From NCBI RefSeq assembly GCF_900220965.1, contig NZ_OBQC01000004.1, positions 62,001 through 126,000 of the forward strand: 64,000 nucleotides of DNA. The letters run 5' to 3'. This document shows, in pieces, positions 54,634 to 63,325 of the stretch. Origin of the DNA: Ureibacillus acetophenoni (GTDB taxonomy: Bacteria > Bacillota > Bacilli > Bacillales_A > Planococcaceae). Numbering within the stretch: position 1 is the stretch's first letter; each line of letters starts with the position of its first letter. A program made the position numbers and the translations under genes. The notes below the pieces were generated by a model, which saw only the letters and a list, made by a program, of their open reading frames with translations, was not told where the DNA came from and searched no databases.

Positions 54634-55941
54634 TTATAACAACTCTATTTTTCCTCTACTAATAATCTCTTTCATTGCATTTTTAGTATCAAAGATAATC
54701 TTTGCATGTTTTTCCACAAAAGAATAATCGACACTTGAATGATTCGTTGTAATCATGACCAAATCCGCGCTACGAATTAACTCTTCTGTTAATTCAGGTT
54801 CCCCTTTTTTCAATACTTCAAGGAACTTATACTCAGAGATAAAGGGATCAAAAAATCTTACATTTGCCCCCTCATTTTCTAATTCCTCAATGATTCGAAT
54901 CGCAGGACTTTCTCGGTAATCATCAATATCTTGCTTGTAAGCTATGCCGAGTACGAGTATGTTAGAACCATTTAACGCTTTTTTTGATTGATTTAGTATT
55001 CGGCTTGCGCGTTCTACACAGTATTCTGGCATTCGATCATTAATCATCATAGAAGCTTCAATCATAGACGTATGAAAACCATATTCCCTTGCCTTCCACG
55101 ATAAATAATAAGGATCTAGTGGAATACAATGTCCACCGATACCCGGTCCAGGATAAAACGCCTGAAATCCATAAGGTTTTGATTTCGCTGCGTCAACGAC
55201 TTCCCAAAAATTAATACCCATCTTGTTACATAAAATGGATAATTCATTGACAAGCCCTATATTAATGTTTCGGTAAGTGTTTTCTAAAATTTTTTCCATT
55301 TCGGCGATGGCTGGAGATGATACTCGATGAATTGGTGCTTCTAAAATGCTTTCATATAAAGTGGCCGCAATATCCGTACATTTTTCAGTAACGCCACCAA
55401 CAACTTTAGGAGTATTTTTTGTTTTGAAGAATATATTCCCTGGGTCTACACGTTCTGGTGAAAATGCAAGATAGAAATCTACACCACACTTTAAACCTGA
55501 TAATTCTAAAATTGGTTTTAGTAATTCTTCTGTTGTTCCGGGGTAAGTTGTAGATTCTAGCACAATTAACATTTCTTTATGCATATAGGGGACAATATTT
55601 TGAGCAGAAGTTTTTACATAACTAATGTCGGGTTGTTTATGTTGATCGAGTGGGGTTGGGACGCAAATACAAACACAATCAGCTTTTGCTACTTCTGCAA
55701 AATCTGATGTCGCACGTAAATAGCCAGAATTTACAATTTCCTGTAAATCTTCATTTACCACATCCCCTATATAATTAATACCCGTATTCACTTTACTCAC
55801 TTTCCATTCTTGAATGTCAAATCCAATCGTTTTATAGCCTGCTTTCGCTTTCTCTACTGCAAGTGGAAGACCAACATAACCAAGTCCAATCACTCCGAGT
55901 ACGGCGGTTTTATTTAATAACTTTTCTTTTAAAGTGCTCAT
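54634..55941 (-). CDS. Nucleotide-sugar dehydrogenase (UDP-ManNAc/GlcNAc type)
   Basis: The 435-residue NAD enzyme oxidises C6 of a UDP-sugar twice to give a uronate. It has the dinucleotide fold VIGLGYVGLPLAVEKA, the middle domain LENTYRNINIGLVNELSIL, and the catalytic cysteine in GPGIGGHCIPLDPYYLSWKA. The GGHCIPxDPYYL form and the residues around it are those of the WecC/WbpA group acting on UDP-N-acetylhexosamines rather than UDP-glucose. A C-terminal domain (LGIAYKQDIDDYRESPA) completes it. The start is ATG 55941, with GATAGGTGG upstream. It supplies an acidic amino-sugar for the polymer. Confidence 0.92.
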   Translation of the reverse strand: MSTLKEKLLNKTAVLGVIGLGYVGLPLAVEKAKAGYKTIGFDIQEWKVSKVNTGINYIGDVVNEDLQEIVNSGYLRATSDFAEVAKADCVCICVPTPLDQHKQPDISYVKTSAQNIVPYMHKEMLIVLESTTYPGTTEELLKPILELSGLKCGVDFYLAFSPERVDPGNIFFKTKNTPKVVGGVTEKCTDIAATLYESILEAPIHRVSSPAIAEMEKILENTYRNINIGLVNELSILCNKMGINFWEVVDAAKSKPYGFQAFYPGPGIGGHCIPLDPYYLSWKAREYGFHTSMIEASMMINDRMPEYCVERASRILNQSKKALNGSNILVLGIAYKQDIDDYRESPAIRIIEELENEGANVRFFDPFISEYKFLEVLKKGEPELTEELIRSADLVMITTNHSSVDYSFVEKHAKIIFDTKNAMKEIISRGKIELL

Positions 55942-56084
55942 TTTACCACCTATCTAGTTTTCATAGTAATTGTAGTTTTGGGTAAAAATTAACTGGTGGA
56001 TTTAAGTGATAAAGTCACGCATTCATTATAATAATGCCCGATTTTCACTCAAACCCACTCGAACAAAATACTCAAATTGCATTT

Positions 56085-57890
56085 TCAACCTTTCCATCCT
56101 TTACCATTTGCTACATCAATGACGTGCCTCTTTAGTTCTTGACTTTCAAGAGTTTCTAGTTCTGACAGCAACGACATTAACCTTTTTTCATCGGGACAAT
56201 GTGCTTTCCCAATATAAATTTTTGGGAAAATGAATTCATCTTGAATTTCTTCCGAGTTTAATAATTCCTCATACATCTTCTCGCCAGGGCGTATACCAGT
56301 AAATTCAATTCCAATCTCTTCTTCGGAAAATCCTGACAACCGGATTAAGTTTTTAGCCAAATCAAGTATTTTAATGGGTTCACCCATATCCAATACGAAT
56401 ACTTCGCCACCCTTTGCTAAAACACCGGCCTGTAATACTAACTTCGATGCCTCTGGTATAGTCATGAAATACCGTGTCATCTCCGGATGTGTCACTTTAA
56501 CAGGGCCACCTTTTGCGATTTGTGCCCGAAATCTAGGTACGACACTACCACGGGATCCAAGTACATTTCCAAACCGAACTGCTGCAAAGTTTGTATCACT
56601 TTCTCTAGCTAAGTTTTGAATAATCATTTCAGCAATCCGTTTTGTAGCACCCATCACGTTTGTCGGATTAACAGCTTTATCGGTAGAAATCATCACAAAA
56701 TTTGAAACTTTAAAATGATGAGCTGCATCTGCTATGTTTTGAGTCCCGAAAATATTATTCCTCACAGCTTCCCTCGGGTTATATTCCATTAAAGGCACAT
56801 GTTTATATGCTGCCGCATGATAGATAACATCTGGTTGATATTGTTGAACCACTTCAAAAATTGTTTCTCGATCTTTCACGTCTGCAATAACAGGTACAAA
56901 ATCAATTTCGCTAAATTGTGGGTTCTCCATTAACTCAAGATGGATGGAGAAAATAGAAAACTCCCCATGACCCAATAAAATTAACTGTTTTGGTTTAAAA
57001 CAGGCTACTTGTCGACAAATTTCAGAGCCTATTGAACCTCCAGCACCTGTCACGAGAATTTTTTTATTCATTATTTTGTTCGAAATTGCTTCCATATCAA
57101 GTTTAACTTCTTCTCTACCAAGAAGATCTTCAATCTTAACTTCATTCATGTCATGAAACTGTACTTTTCCAGTCATAATGTCTTCAATTTTTGGCATCGT
57201 CTTAATTTTTGCTTTTGTTTTTTTGCACAGTTCATAAATTCTCTTCAACTGCATTTTATCAAGGGATGGTATCGCTAAGATGATAATATGAATATCTTTT
57301 TCTTGAACAATTCGGGGTATATCATCTGTTGTTCCACACACTTCAATTCCCCATAGACTAAGATGTTGCTTATTTTTATTGTCATCGACGATAGCCACCA
57401 CTTCATACTCTTTTAACTGATTTCTCTGGATACTACGAATGAGCATTGTTCCCGCTCCCCCTGCACCTACCACTAATACTCTCTTTAAATTCCCTCGTGG
57501 TTTTGTGCTTTTCATCTCGTGGAATATTCGCAAAATAACGCGAGGAGTACCGATTAACACTTGAAGAAGCAACCATATTATTAAGTTTTCACGGAAATCG
57601 ACAGTACCTTGAAGGATCAGTTGACAAAAGCTTGCAACGATGACTGAAGAGGTAGTCACAAAACTAACTGACCATAAATCTCGAACGGATGCGGCACTCC
57701 ATATTCTTGTAAATAAGTGAAGGAAATAAGCTAAAATTTGATAAGTTAGAATTAGGGAAGTAGCGCTAATGATAAAAGAATTATTGAAATTCAGTGAAGG
57801 ATTAACTAACCAATATCCAATAAAAACAGCCGAAAGTGCACTAAGTGAGTCCAATACGAAAAAAATGAAATACCTGATCTGATAATTCAA
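56085..57890 (-). CDS. Membrane UDP-GlcNAc 4,6-dehydratase (CapD/EpsC/PglF type)
   Basis: The 601-residue protein has four or five N-terminal membrane helices (about 5-115), a CoA-binding-like Rossmann domain (VLVVGAGGAGTMLIRSI) and a C-terminal extended SDR domain (ILVTGAGGSIGSEICRQ) with the catalytic MISTDKAVNPTNVMGATKR region. This SDR lacks the Tyr of the usual YxxxK motif and has the Met/Lys arrangement of inverting or PglF-like dehydratases. The product feeds synthesis of bacillosamine or FucNAc-like sugars. The start is TTG 57890, with AGAGGTG upstream. It lies 143 bp ahead of the sugar dehydrogenase. Confidence 0.92.
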   Translation of the reverse strand: MNYQIRYFIFFVLDSLSALSAVFIGYWLVNPSLNFNNSFIISATSLILTYQILAYFLHLFTRIWSAASVRDLWSVSFVTTSSVIVASFCQLILQGTVDFRENLIIWLLLQVLIGTPRVILRIFHEMKSTKPRGNLKRVLVVGAGGAGTMLIRSIQRNQLKEYEVVAIVDDNKNKQHLSLWGIEVCGTTDDIPRIVQEKDIHIIILAIPSLDKMQLKRIYELCKKTKAKIKTMPKIEDIMTGKVQFHDMNEVKIEDLLGREEVKLDMEAISNKIMNKKILVTGAGGSIGSEICRQVACFKPKQLILLGHGEFSIFSIHLELMENPQFSEIDFVPVIADVKDRETIFEVVQQYQPDVIYHAAAYKHVPLMEYNPREAVRNNIFGTQNIADAAHHFKVSNFVMISTDKAVNPTNVMGATKRIAEMIIQNLARESDTNFAAVRFGNVLGSRGSVVPRFRAQIAKGGPVKVTHPEMTRYFMTIPEASKLVLQAGVLAKGGEVFVLDMGEPIKILDLAKNLIRLSGFSEEEIGIEFTGIRPGEKMYEELLNSEEIQDEFIFPKIYIGKAHCPDEKRLMSLLSELETLESQELKRHVIDVANGKGWKG

Positions 57891-58283
57891 CTTTTTGCAC
57901 CTCTTTTAATTTGGCGACTCCCACATTCAAAACATGATTTGATTGGTAGGAAAAAGGAAATAAATTTCCATTATTCTAGGATTAGTATATAAAAATTAGT
58001 AACAACGAACTGTATAGATGCCTATTATTTTTAATAAAAGTTTCCTAGGCAAAAGAGGTGTATTTGTTTCTAGAAAATGGAGAAATTAAGGATGGTCTCG
58101 AATATTAGGACTTTATTGAGAGAAACTAGATTGCAAATGTCATGTAATTCTATCAATGGGTCTAATCGCTAATGCTTCAGCCTCAAAAAATAAGTTCACA
58201 TTCGTGGGGATTAGGATACTAAAAAGCCAAAAAGAAAAAACCATGAGAAACACTCATGGTTTTTACTTCACACATATTCTATC
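57891..58283. other. Gap between two parts of the polysaccharide locus
   Basis: The 393 bp contain the terminator of the upstream phosphatase unit at 58234-58265 and must contain the promoter of the dehydratase unit. No gene, repeat family member or recognised regulatory motif was found in the rest. Confidence 0.5.
58234..58265 (-). terminator. Terminator after the CpsB/YwqE-type phosphatase
   Basis: ACCATGAG and CTCATGGT pair around a five-base loop with T runs on both sides. It ends the right-hand unit of the locus. Confidence 0.88.
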
Positions 58284-59045
58284 TTAAAATAATTTCCACC
58301 ATTTTTTCTTTTCATATCGAGGTTCATATTGAACCAGTTGTTGATTTAAAAGTACTCGTCGATTGTTTTCTAGAAACAACTGAATCGAATCCAACTCTTT
58401 TTGTTTCTCCAAATAATCTAATCCCTTACGGAATAAAAAAGGTCGCGTCGATAAATTATGCGCGTCCGAACCATACGTATGTACTAAATTATTAGTGACT
58501 AATTCAAGTGAAAGTTTCTGAACCTTCTTCCCAAAGTGTCCAGCTAGACTACTTGCGGTAATTTGAGCAAATGCACCATCGCGAATTAAACTCTCTAACC
58601 GCTTCGGGTTTTCTGCAATCCCCCTATTCCTTTCAGGATGTGCAATAATCGGAGTAGTACCGACACTTAATAAGTCACGAATAATGTATTTTGTATAATG
58701 CGGAACAGTATTCGATGGAAGTTCTATCAACAAATAGCGTGAGTTTGCAAGGGTATAAATTTCCTTTGATTCATATAAACCCACCAATTTTTCATTCAAT
58801 CGAACTTCATGACCAAGGTGAATGGACAGAGGGATCCCTCGTTGGTCCATTTCATTTTGCAACTGTTTTACTTGATTTTTTACTACTTTAGCAGGAACAG
58901 AATATTGTGGATGGTAAAGATGTGAAGTTGAAATGATATTTCTGATTCCTTCATTGGCGGCTGTTTCCAACATTTCAATGGACTGTTCAATCGTTCCTGG
59001 TCCATCATCCACGTTAAATAAAATATGTGAATGGATATCAATCAC
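58284..59045 (-). CDS. CpsB/YwqE-type PHP-domain tyrosine phosphatase
   Basis: This metal-dependent phosphatase dephosphorylates the BY-kinase tyrosine tail. The 253-residue protein has PHP-domain metal ligands in DIHSHILFNVDDGP, STSHLYHP, LGHEVR, PIIAHPERNRG and TYGSDAHN, in the usual order. The GTG at 59045 is chosen because AAGGAG lies eight bases upstream; the frame opens three codons earlier. It follows the second kinase gene but beyond a hairpin terminator, so its expression may be partly independent. It completes the kinase-phosphatase switch for both CpsD copies. Confidence 0.93.
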   Translation of the reverse strand: MIDIHSHILFNVDDGPGTIEQSIEMLETAANEGIRNIISTSHLYHPQYSVPAKVVKNQVKQLQNEMDQRGIPLSIHLGHEVRLNEKLVGLYESKEIYTLANSRYLLIELPSNTVPHYTKYIIRDLLSVGTTPIIAHPERNRGIAENPKRLESLIRDGAFAQITASSLAGHFGKKVQKLSLELVTNNLVHTYGSDAHNLSTRPFLFRKGLDYLEKQKELDSIQLFLENNRRVLLNQQLVQYEPRYEKKKWWKLF

Positions 59046-59087
59046 GTTCCCCACTCCTTTTTACAAAATTCTCTAATTTTGGATAAT

Positions 59088-59127
59088 AAAAAAATCGATT
59101 TGATTCACACGCTTCGTGACAAATCGA
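59088..59127 (-). terminator. Hairpin between kinase copy 2 and the phosphatase gene
   Basis: TCGATTTG and CAAATCGA pair, with a small inner AC/GT stem. T runs lie on both sides. It may give partial termination inside the operon. Confidence 0.75.
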
Positions 59128-59160
59128 CTTTTTCATTTCACAGCCTTAATATCCTATCAA

Positions 59161-59877
59161 TTATTCATATTTATAATTAGTTTGATAATGATAATGACTT
59201 TCAGTCAATTTATAGTTATTTAAAATCACACCTAACAGCTTCGCATGAGTGGAAAGGAGAATTTCTTTCGCTTTCATGACATTTTCCTTTTCTGTCACTC
59301 CCGTATTAATGATTAATAGTGTACCATCACATTTATGAGCTAAAATCTGTGGATCAGAAACGGACAGTACAGGGGGTGCATCAAAAATAATAACATCGTA
59401 TTTTTTCTTCATTTCTTCTATGAAAAAATCCATATTTTTTGAAAGTAGAAGTTCCGTAGGATTTGGAGGAATAGGACCACTGGTAATGATATGAAGTTTA
59501 TAAATAAATGATTCTTGAATTACTTTTACGAGGTTATTTCGATTCGCTAATACATTCGACAATCCGAGTGAATTTTGTAGTTGAAAGGTGTAGTGTATGG
59601 TTGGTTTACGCATATCTGCATCTACTAATAGTACTTTTTTTCCCTCTTGGGCAAACACAACTGCGATATTGGCAGCATTGGTTGACTTTCCTTCACCTGG
59701 AGTTGAAGATGTAATGACAATTGACTTTAATTCTTTATCTGGTAAAGAAAAATTAATATTTGTACGTACTGTTCTAAATTGCTCTGAAATAATCGAATTG
59801 GAGTCAGTGAACGTTACAAGATTGCGTTGCGGATTCTTACTAATTGTATGCTTCTTTTTAAACAAGCCCCTTTTCAT
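59161..59877 (-). CDS. CpsD/CapB-type bacterial tyrosine kinase, copy 2
   Basis: The 238-residue autokinase has Walker A ITSSTPGEGKSTNAAN, Walker A' VLLVDADMRKPTIH and Walker B VIIFDAPPVLSVSDP. The tail ESHYHYQTNYKYE carries four tyrosines for phosphorylation. A basic head (MKRGLFKKKHTISKNPQ) differs from copy 1. Its ATG overlaps the stop of the chain-length gene in ATGA, so the pair is translationally coupled. The second, diverged pair in the same locus suggests an ancient tandem duplication or two polymer systems. Confidence 0.93.
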   Translation of the reverse strand: MKRGLFKKKHTISKNPQRNLVTFTDSNSIISEQFRTVRTNINFSLPDKELKSIVITSSTPGEGKSTNAANIAVVFAQEGKKVLLVDADMRKPTIHYTFQLQNSLGLSNVLANRNNLVKVIQESFIYKLHIITSGPIPPNPTELLLSKNMDFFIEEMKKKYDVIIFDAPPVLSVSDPQILAHKCDGTLLIINTGVTEKENVMKAKEILLSTHAKLLGVILNNYKLTESHYHYQTNYKYE

Positions 59878-60578
59878 CTCTTGTTGTCACCCACCTCTTT
59901 AGGCGATTCAATCGTACTAATAATTCCAATAATAGGTAAATCAAGAATCTCTTCTACATCTTTTTCGGACTTAATCGTGGAGTCAAACATTTCAATCAGT
60001 AACGCAATACCAATTCCCATCATAAAACCAAGCACAGCAGCAATCGATATGTTTAGCAATTTATTTGGTTTAATGGGTTTTGGATCGTCACTCAATTTAG
60101 CTTTAGATAAAATATTAATATTATTAATACTCATGAGACTAGGGATTTCCTTTTGAAAAACTTCTGCGATTTTATTTGCCATAATAACCGCTTGTTCTGG
60201 ATTGTCATCTTCTACTTTGATATTTATCACTTTTGATTTGTTTTCATTTGTAATCGTGATTTGTTTTGACAACTCTTCTGTTGTTAGAGGTAATTTAAGT
60301 TCATCAATTACCTTAGTTAAGATTGCCGGACTTTTAATGATGACGTTGTATGTGTTGATGAGCTGTAATTCACTTTCGAGATAACTCCAGCTCATGTTTT
60401 CGATGCCTTTATTGTTTTGATTTACTAAAATTTGTGTTTGAGCTTCATAGACAGGTTTAAGAATAAAAAAGCTAAACACTGCTGCGATCCCAGCTGCGAC
60501 CAATACAAAACTCATGATTAAATAAAAACGCCTCAGTAGAAATTTCATGAAATGTTTTAGATCTAATGCATTGGCCAT
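59874..60578 (-). CDS. Wzz/CapA-type chain-length regulator, copy 2
   Basis: The 234-residue protein has two membrane helices (about 15-37 and 175-196) around a Wzz domain starting VYEAQTQILVNQNNKGIENM and ending KAKLSDDPKPIKPN, the proline-rich motif before helix two. A short cytoplasmic end (TIESPKEVGDNKR) follows. It activates the coupled tyrosine kinase. Copy 1 at 53.6 kb shares the fold and many motifs, but loops and tail differ. The start is ATG 60578, with AGGGGGG upstream. Confidence 0.9.
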   Translation of the reverse strand: MANALDLKHFMKFLLRRFYLIMSFVLVAAGIAAVFSFFILKPVYEAQTQILVNQNNKGIENMSWSYLESELQLINTYNVIIKSPAILTKVIDELKLPLTTEELSKQITITNENKSKVINIKVEDDNPEQAVIMANKIAEVFQKEIPSLMSINNINILSKAKLSDDPKPIKPNKLLNISIAAVLGFMMGIGIALLIEMFDSTIKSEKDVEEILDLPIIGIISTIESPKEVGDNKR

Positions 60579-60725
60579 TACAACCCCCCTTTAATACTAG
60601 GATTCAATACATTATTTATTACGTCCTTAAGTCAACATACTTTCGTTTTGTTGGAATTATTCGAATAGAAGAAAATTACGTCAAATTTTGAAGTGTAATA
60701 AACTATTAAACTCTTTGCAATCGAA

Positions 60726-61919
60726 TCATTTCTTTTTGTTCTTAAATACAAAAATCCCAACCAATAATATAAGTTGATACACATTGGAGATAAGGATTCC
60801 AATACAGAACCCCATTAGACCATATTGCTGGAATAAAAGGATTGAGGAAATTACATAAACAACGACATTAGAGCCATTAATCACTAGCTGCCAATGTATA
60901 TGCATAAATTTCAAAACGAATGGATGAACAACAGAACCCATTAAACCAACAATCGCGGTTGCAGTCGTAATAAAAATATAGTACAACGATTCAGTTGCCC
61001 AACTCGGATAAAGAAGGTGTAAAACAAATGGACTGATCAGAATGGAAAATATATAACCAACAACTCCAACAATTCCTGTAACTAACAAAATCGATAAAAA
61101 TCGCCTTGTACTAAAACTTTCATACTTTGCTATATAACTTAAAATAACTCCATTAATTGGAGTAATAATCATGGACATAATTTTTCCTATTAAAGTAGAT
61201 GTATAATAGATAGAAACTGCTGCTGGACCTAGTAACGGAAAGATCAGTAATTTATCTGCGTAATTTAATATATCTTTTAATAGAGAAGAAAATAGAAGTA
61301 TGACACTTTTGTAGGTTGTCTTTTTATATAATTTTGTAATGACTAATGGTTCGAGGATTAAATCTGATTTTCGTACTATGTAAAGCAAACTAATACTATA
61401 ACCTAATAGAAAAATAAACTGCCATTTCCCAGTTAAATAAAATAAAAAAGTGCCATAAATATAGCCGATCCCTAAAAAATAGTTATTATACAAAATCGCT
61501 TTAAAATCTAAATCTAATCGAAAACTGACAATTAAATATTCTCTTACTAGATTTAAGCCTGAAATGAGCAAAATAGAGATGAGATGTAAAAGAGAAAAGT
61601 TTTCTACATAGTAAACAATCCCGACAATCATCATTAAAGTAGAAATAAACAAACTCGTTGATAACAAAAAGTTAAAATCCCCAGAAGTTCTCTCTCTTTT
61701 GTATTCCTCATTATAAAGTAGTCGGATATTGTTCAACACATTTCCAAATGGAAAACTTAGAAGTGTATATAGACTGATGATTGTAACGATCCGTCCATAC
61801 TCCTCATCTCCTAATTGTATACCTATAAAAGGGAGAGAGAGAAACTGAAGTATTGCAATGGGGATGGCCATCGCAAGGATGTTATACAATGAATCTTGCA
61901 AAAATTTAAACTTATTCAA
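60726..61919 (-). CDS. Wzx-type oligosaccharide flippase
   Basis: The 397-residue protein has about twelve membrane helices spread evenly, the MATE/MOP-fold layout of polysaccharide flippases that move lipid-linked repeat units to the outer face. Motifs of this family are loose; SVYNILAM-like N-terminal helix start, GLNLVREYLIVSFRLDLDF and ILSYIAKYESFSTRRF are visible. The start is TTG 61919, with GAGGGTG upstream. Its position between the polymerase and the chain-length genes supports the call. Confidence 0.85.
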   Translation of the reverse strand: MNKFKFLQDSLYNILAMAIPIAILQFLSLPFIGIQLGDEEYGRIVTIISLYTLLSFPFGNVLNNIRLLYNEEYKRERTSGDFNFLLSTSLFISTLMMIVGIVYYVENFSLLHLISILLISGLNLVREYLIVSFRLDLDFKAILYNNYFLGIGYIYGTFLFYLTGKWQFIFLLGYSISLLYIVRKSDLILEPLVITKLYKKTTYKSVILLFSSLLKDILNYADKLLIFPLLGPAAVSIYYTSTLIGKIMSMIITPINGVILSYIAKYESFSTRRFLSILLVTGIVGVVGYIFSILISPFVLHLLYPSWATESLYYIFITTATAIVGLMGSVVHPFVLKFMHIHWQLVINGSNVVVYVISSILLFQQYGLMGFCIGILISNVYQLILLVGIFVFKNKKK

Positions 61920-62006
61920 TTTGAGTGCACCCTCTTGCTGTTGAAGGAATGACTGAATCGTTTCATCAAGATCCTATGATGTTTGTAATAGATTGAAATT
62001 CGGAAA

Positions 62007-63239
62007 TTACTTTCTAACAATTGGTTCGTTCATTCTTTTCTTCTGAAAAAAATAACTGATCATCAAGCCCAAAAATGTCCAGAAACTTAAATCTGTTAAA
62101 TAGGATCCGCTCACAAACAAACTAACAAAACCTAAGCTAAACCAAATAATTAACAGATTGTAACTTAAATCTTCCTTTATAAAAAACATCCGAATAATCA
62201 GGAAGAGTAAAAAGAAGATAATAAATAATCCAATAAATACCCCGAAATTTGCCAGCAACTCTAAAAATATATTATGAGCATACACACCCAAACCATCTAA
62301 AACACGTCGATCCCCAGCAATACCAATTCCCACAAGTGGATGATCGTAAATTGCCGAAATTACTTTTTCATATAAGTCATCCCGACCACTTAAATAAACT
62401 TCCCCAGAAAGAAAAAGAGTAAGACTCCTACTGTTCAGTCCAAATTGTAGTAGCCAATTATAAAGAAGTAATAACAAACTTTGTAAATTAATAAATATAA
62501 AAATAGATATAGTCGTAACTGCAAAAATAAGATACATTCTTACTCTAGATAATCTAAATTGTGCGGCAGGTTTAATAAGTTTTAATACAATAAATACAGC
62601 AGCACATAATACAGCACCTCTAGAACCAATGGCTAAAATGCTGATTAACGTTGCAGAAGATATGAAGAACGCCTTTAAGGACAGTCGATCGATGAATTCA
62701 TCTAAGTACATGATGGCTGGTAAAAGCATGTAGTATGAAAAAGTCATACTATATACATCGATCTTTGCAATTCCAAGCAAAATCATCAAACTTAAAAGTA
62801 AGCCACACACAAACACTATGAAACTAGCTTTCTTCATAACATCTTTTAATACGTTCCAATTTTTCAAACTCATCGCATATACAAACATTGGTAAACAAGT
62901 AAAAAACAAAGGAAAGATGAGTTCTACCATATATTTTTGATTATCTGGGAAAAATAAATAGTGGCTTAAAAATATGAAAATGGAAATAAAGTAAACGATA
63001 AATAGGTTCCATTTTTGTTCCTTAAACACAATGGGAAACGTGTATGCAAAAATAATGCCTACAACTACTTTAGAGCCAAGTTGAACAATGGTACCAGTTG
63101 ATGTATCAAGAAAATTAAAAACAACTAAAATGAAATATTGAACAGTTAGAATAACTGTGGAGGACATTATCGCAATACTAATTTTTTTGTCATCTAAATC
63201 TTCTTTATATCTAATTGTTGGATTAATTACTTTTTGCAA
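62007..63239 (-). CDS. Wzy/O-antigen-ligase-type polymerase
   Basis: The 410-residue protein has about eleven or twelve membrane helices and one large loop (about 265-325) with SGEVYLSGRDDLYEKVISAIYDHPLVGIGIAGDRRV. The pattern of R and G residues in the loop, and LVGIGxxGxxR then AHNIFLELLANFG, is typical of Wzy_C/O-antigen ligase proteins that join repeat units outside the membrane. The start is TTG 63239, with GGGGGG upstream. With the flippase and two Wzz/kinase pairs it defines a Wzy-dependent pathway. Confidence 0.88.
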   Translation of the reverse strand: MQKVINPTIRYKEDLDDKKISIAIMSSTVILTVQYFILVVFNFLDTSTGTIVQLGSKVVVGIIFAYTFPIVFKEQKWNLFIVYFISIFIFLSHYLFFPDNQKYMVELIFPLFFTCLPMFVYAMSLKNWNVLKDVMKKASFIVFVCGLLLSLMILLGIAKIDVYSMTFSYYMLLPAIMYLDEFIDRLSLKAFFISSATLISILAIGSRGAVLCAAVFIVLKLIKPAAQFRLSRVRMYLIFAVTTISIFIFINLQSLLLLLYNWLLQFGLNSRSLTLFLSGEVYLSGRDDLYEKVISAIYDHPLVGIGIAGDRRVLDGLGVYAHNIFLELLANFGVFIGLFIIFFLLFLIIRMFFIKEDLSYNLLIIWFSLGFVSLFVSGSYLTDLSFWTFLGLMISYFFQKKRMNEPIVRK

Positions 63240-63325
63240 AGGAAGCCCCCCACTGTTAAATATTTAATAGTCCATGGATACTTTAAATAATTGAAATATC
63301 TATTGAAAAGGGTATACATAAAAAT

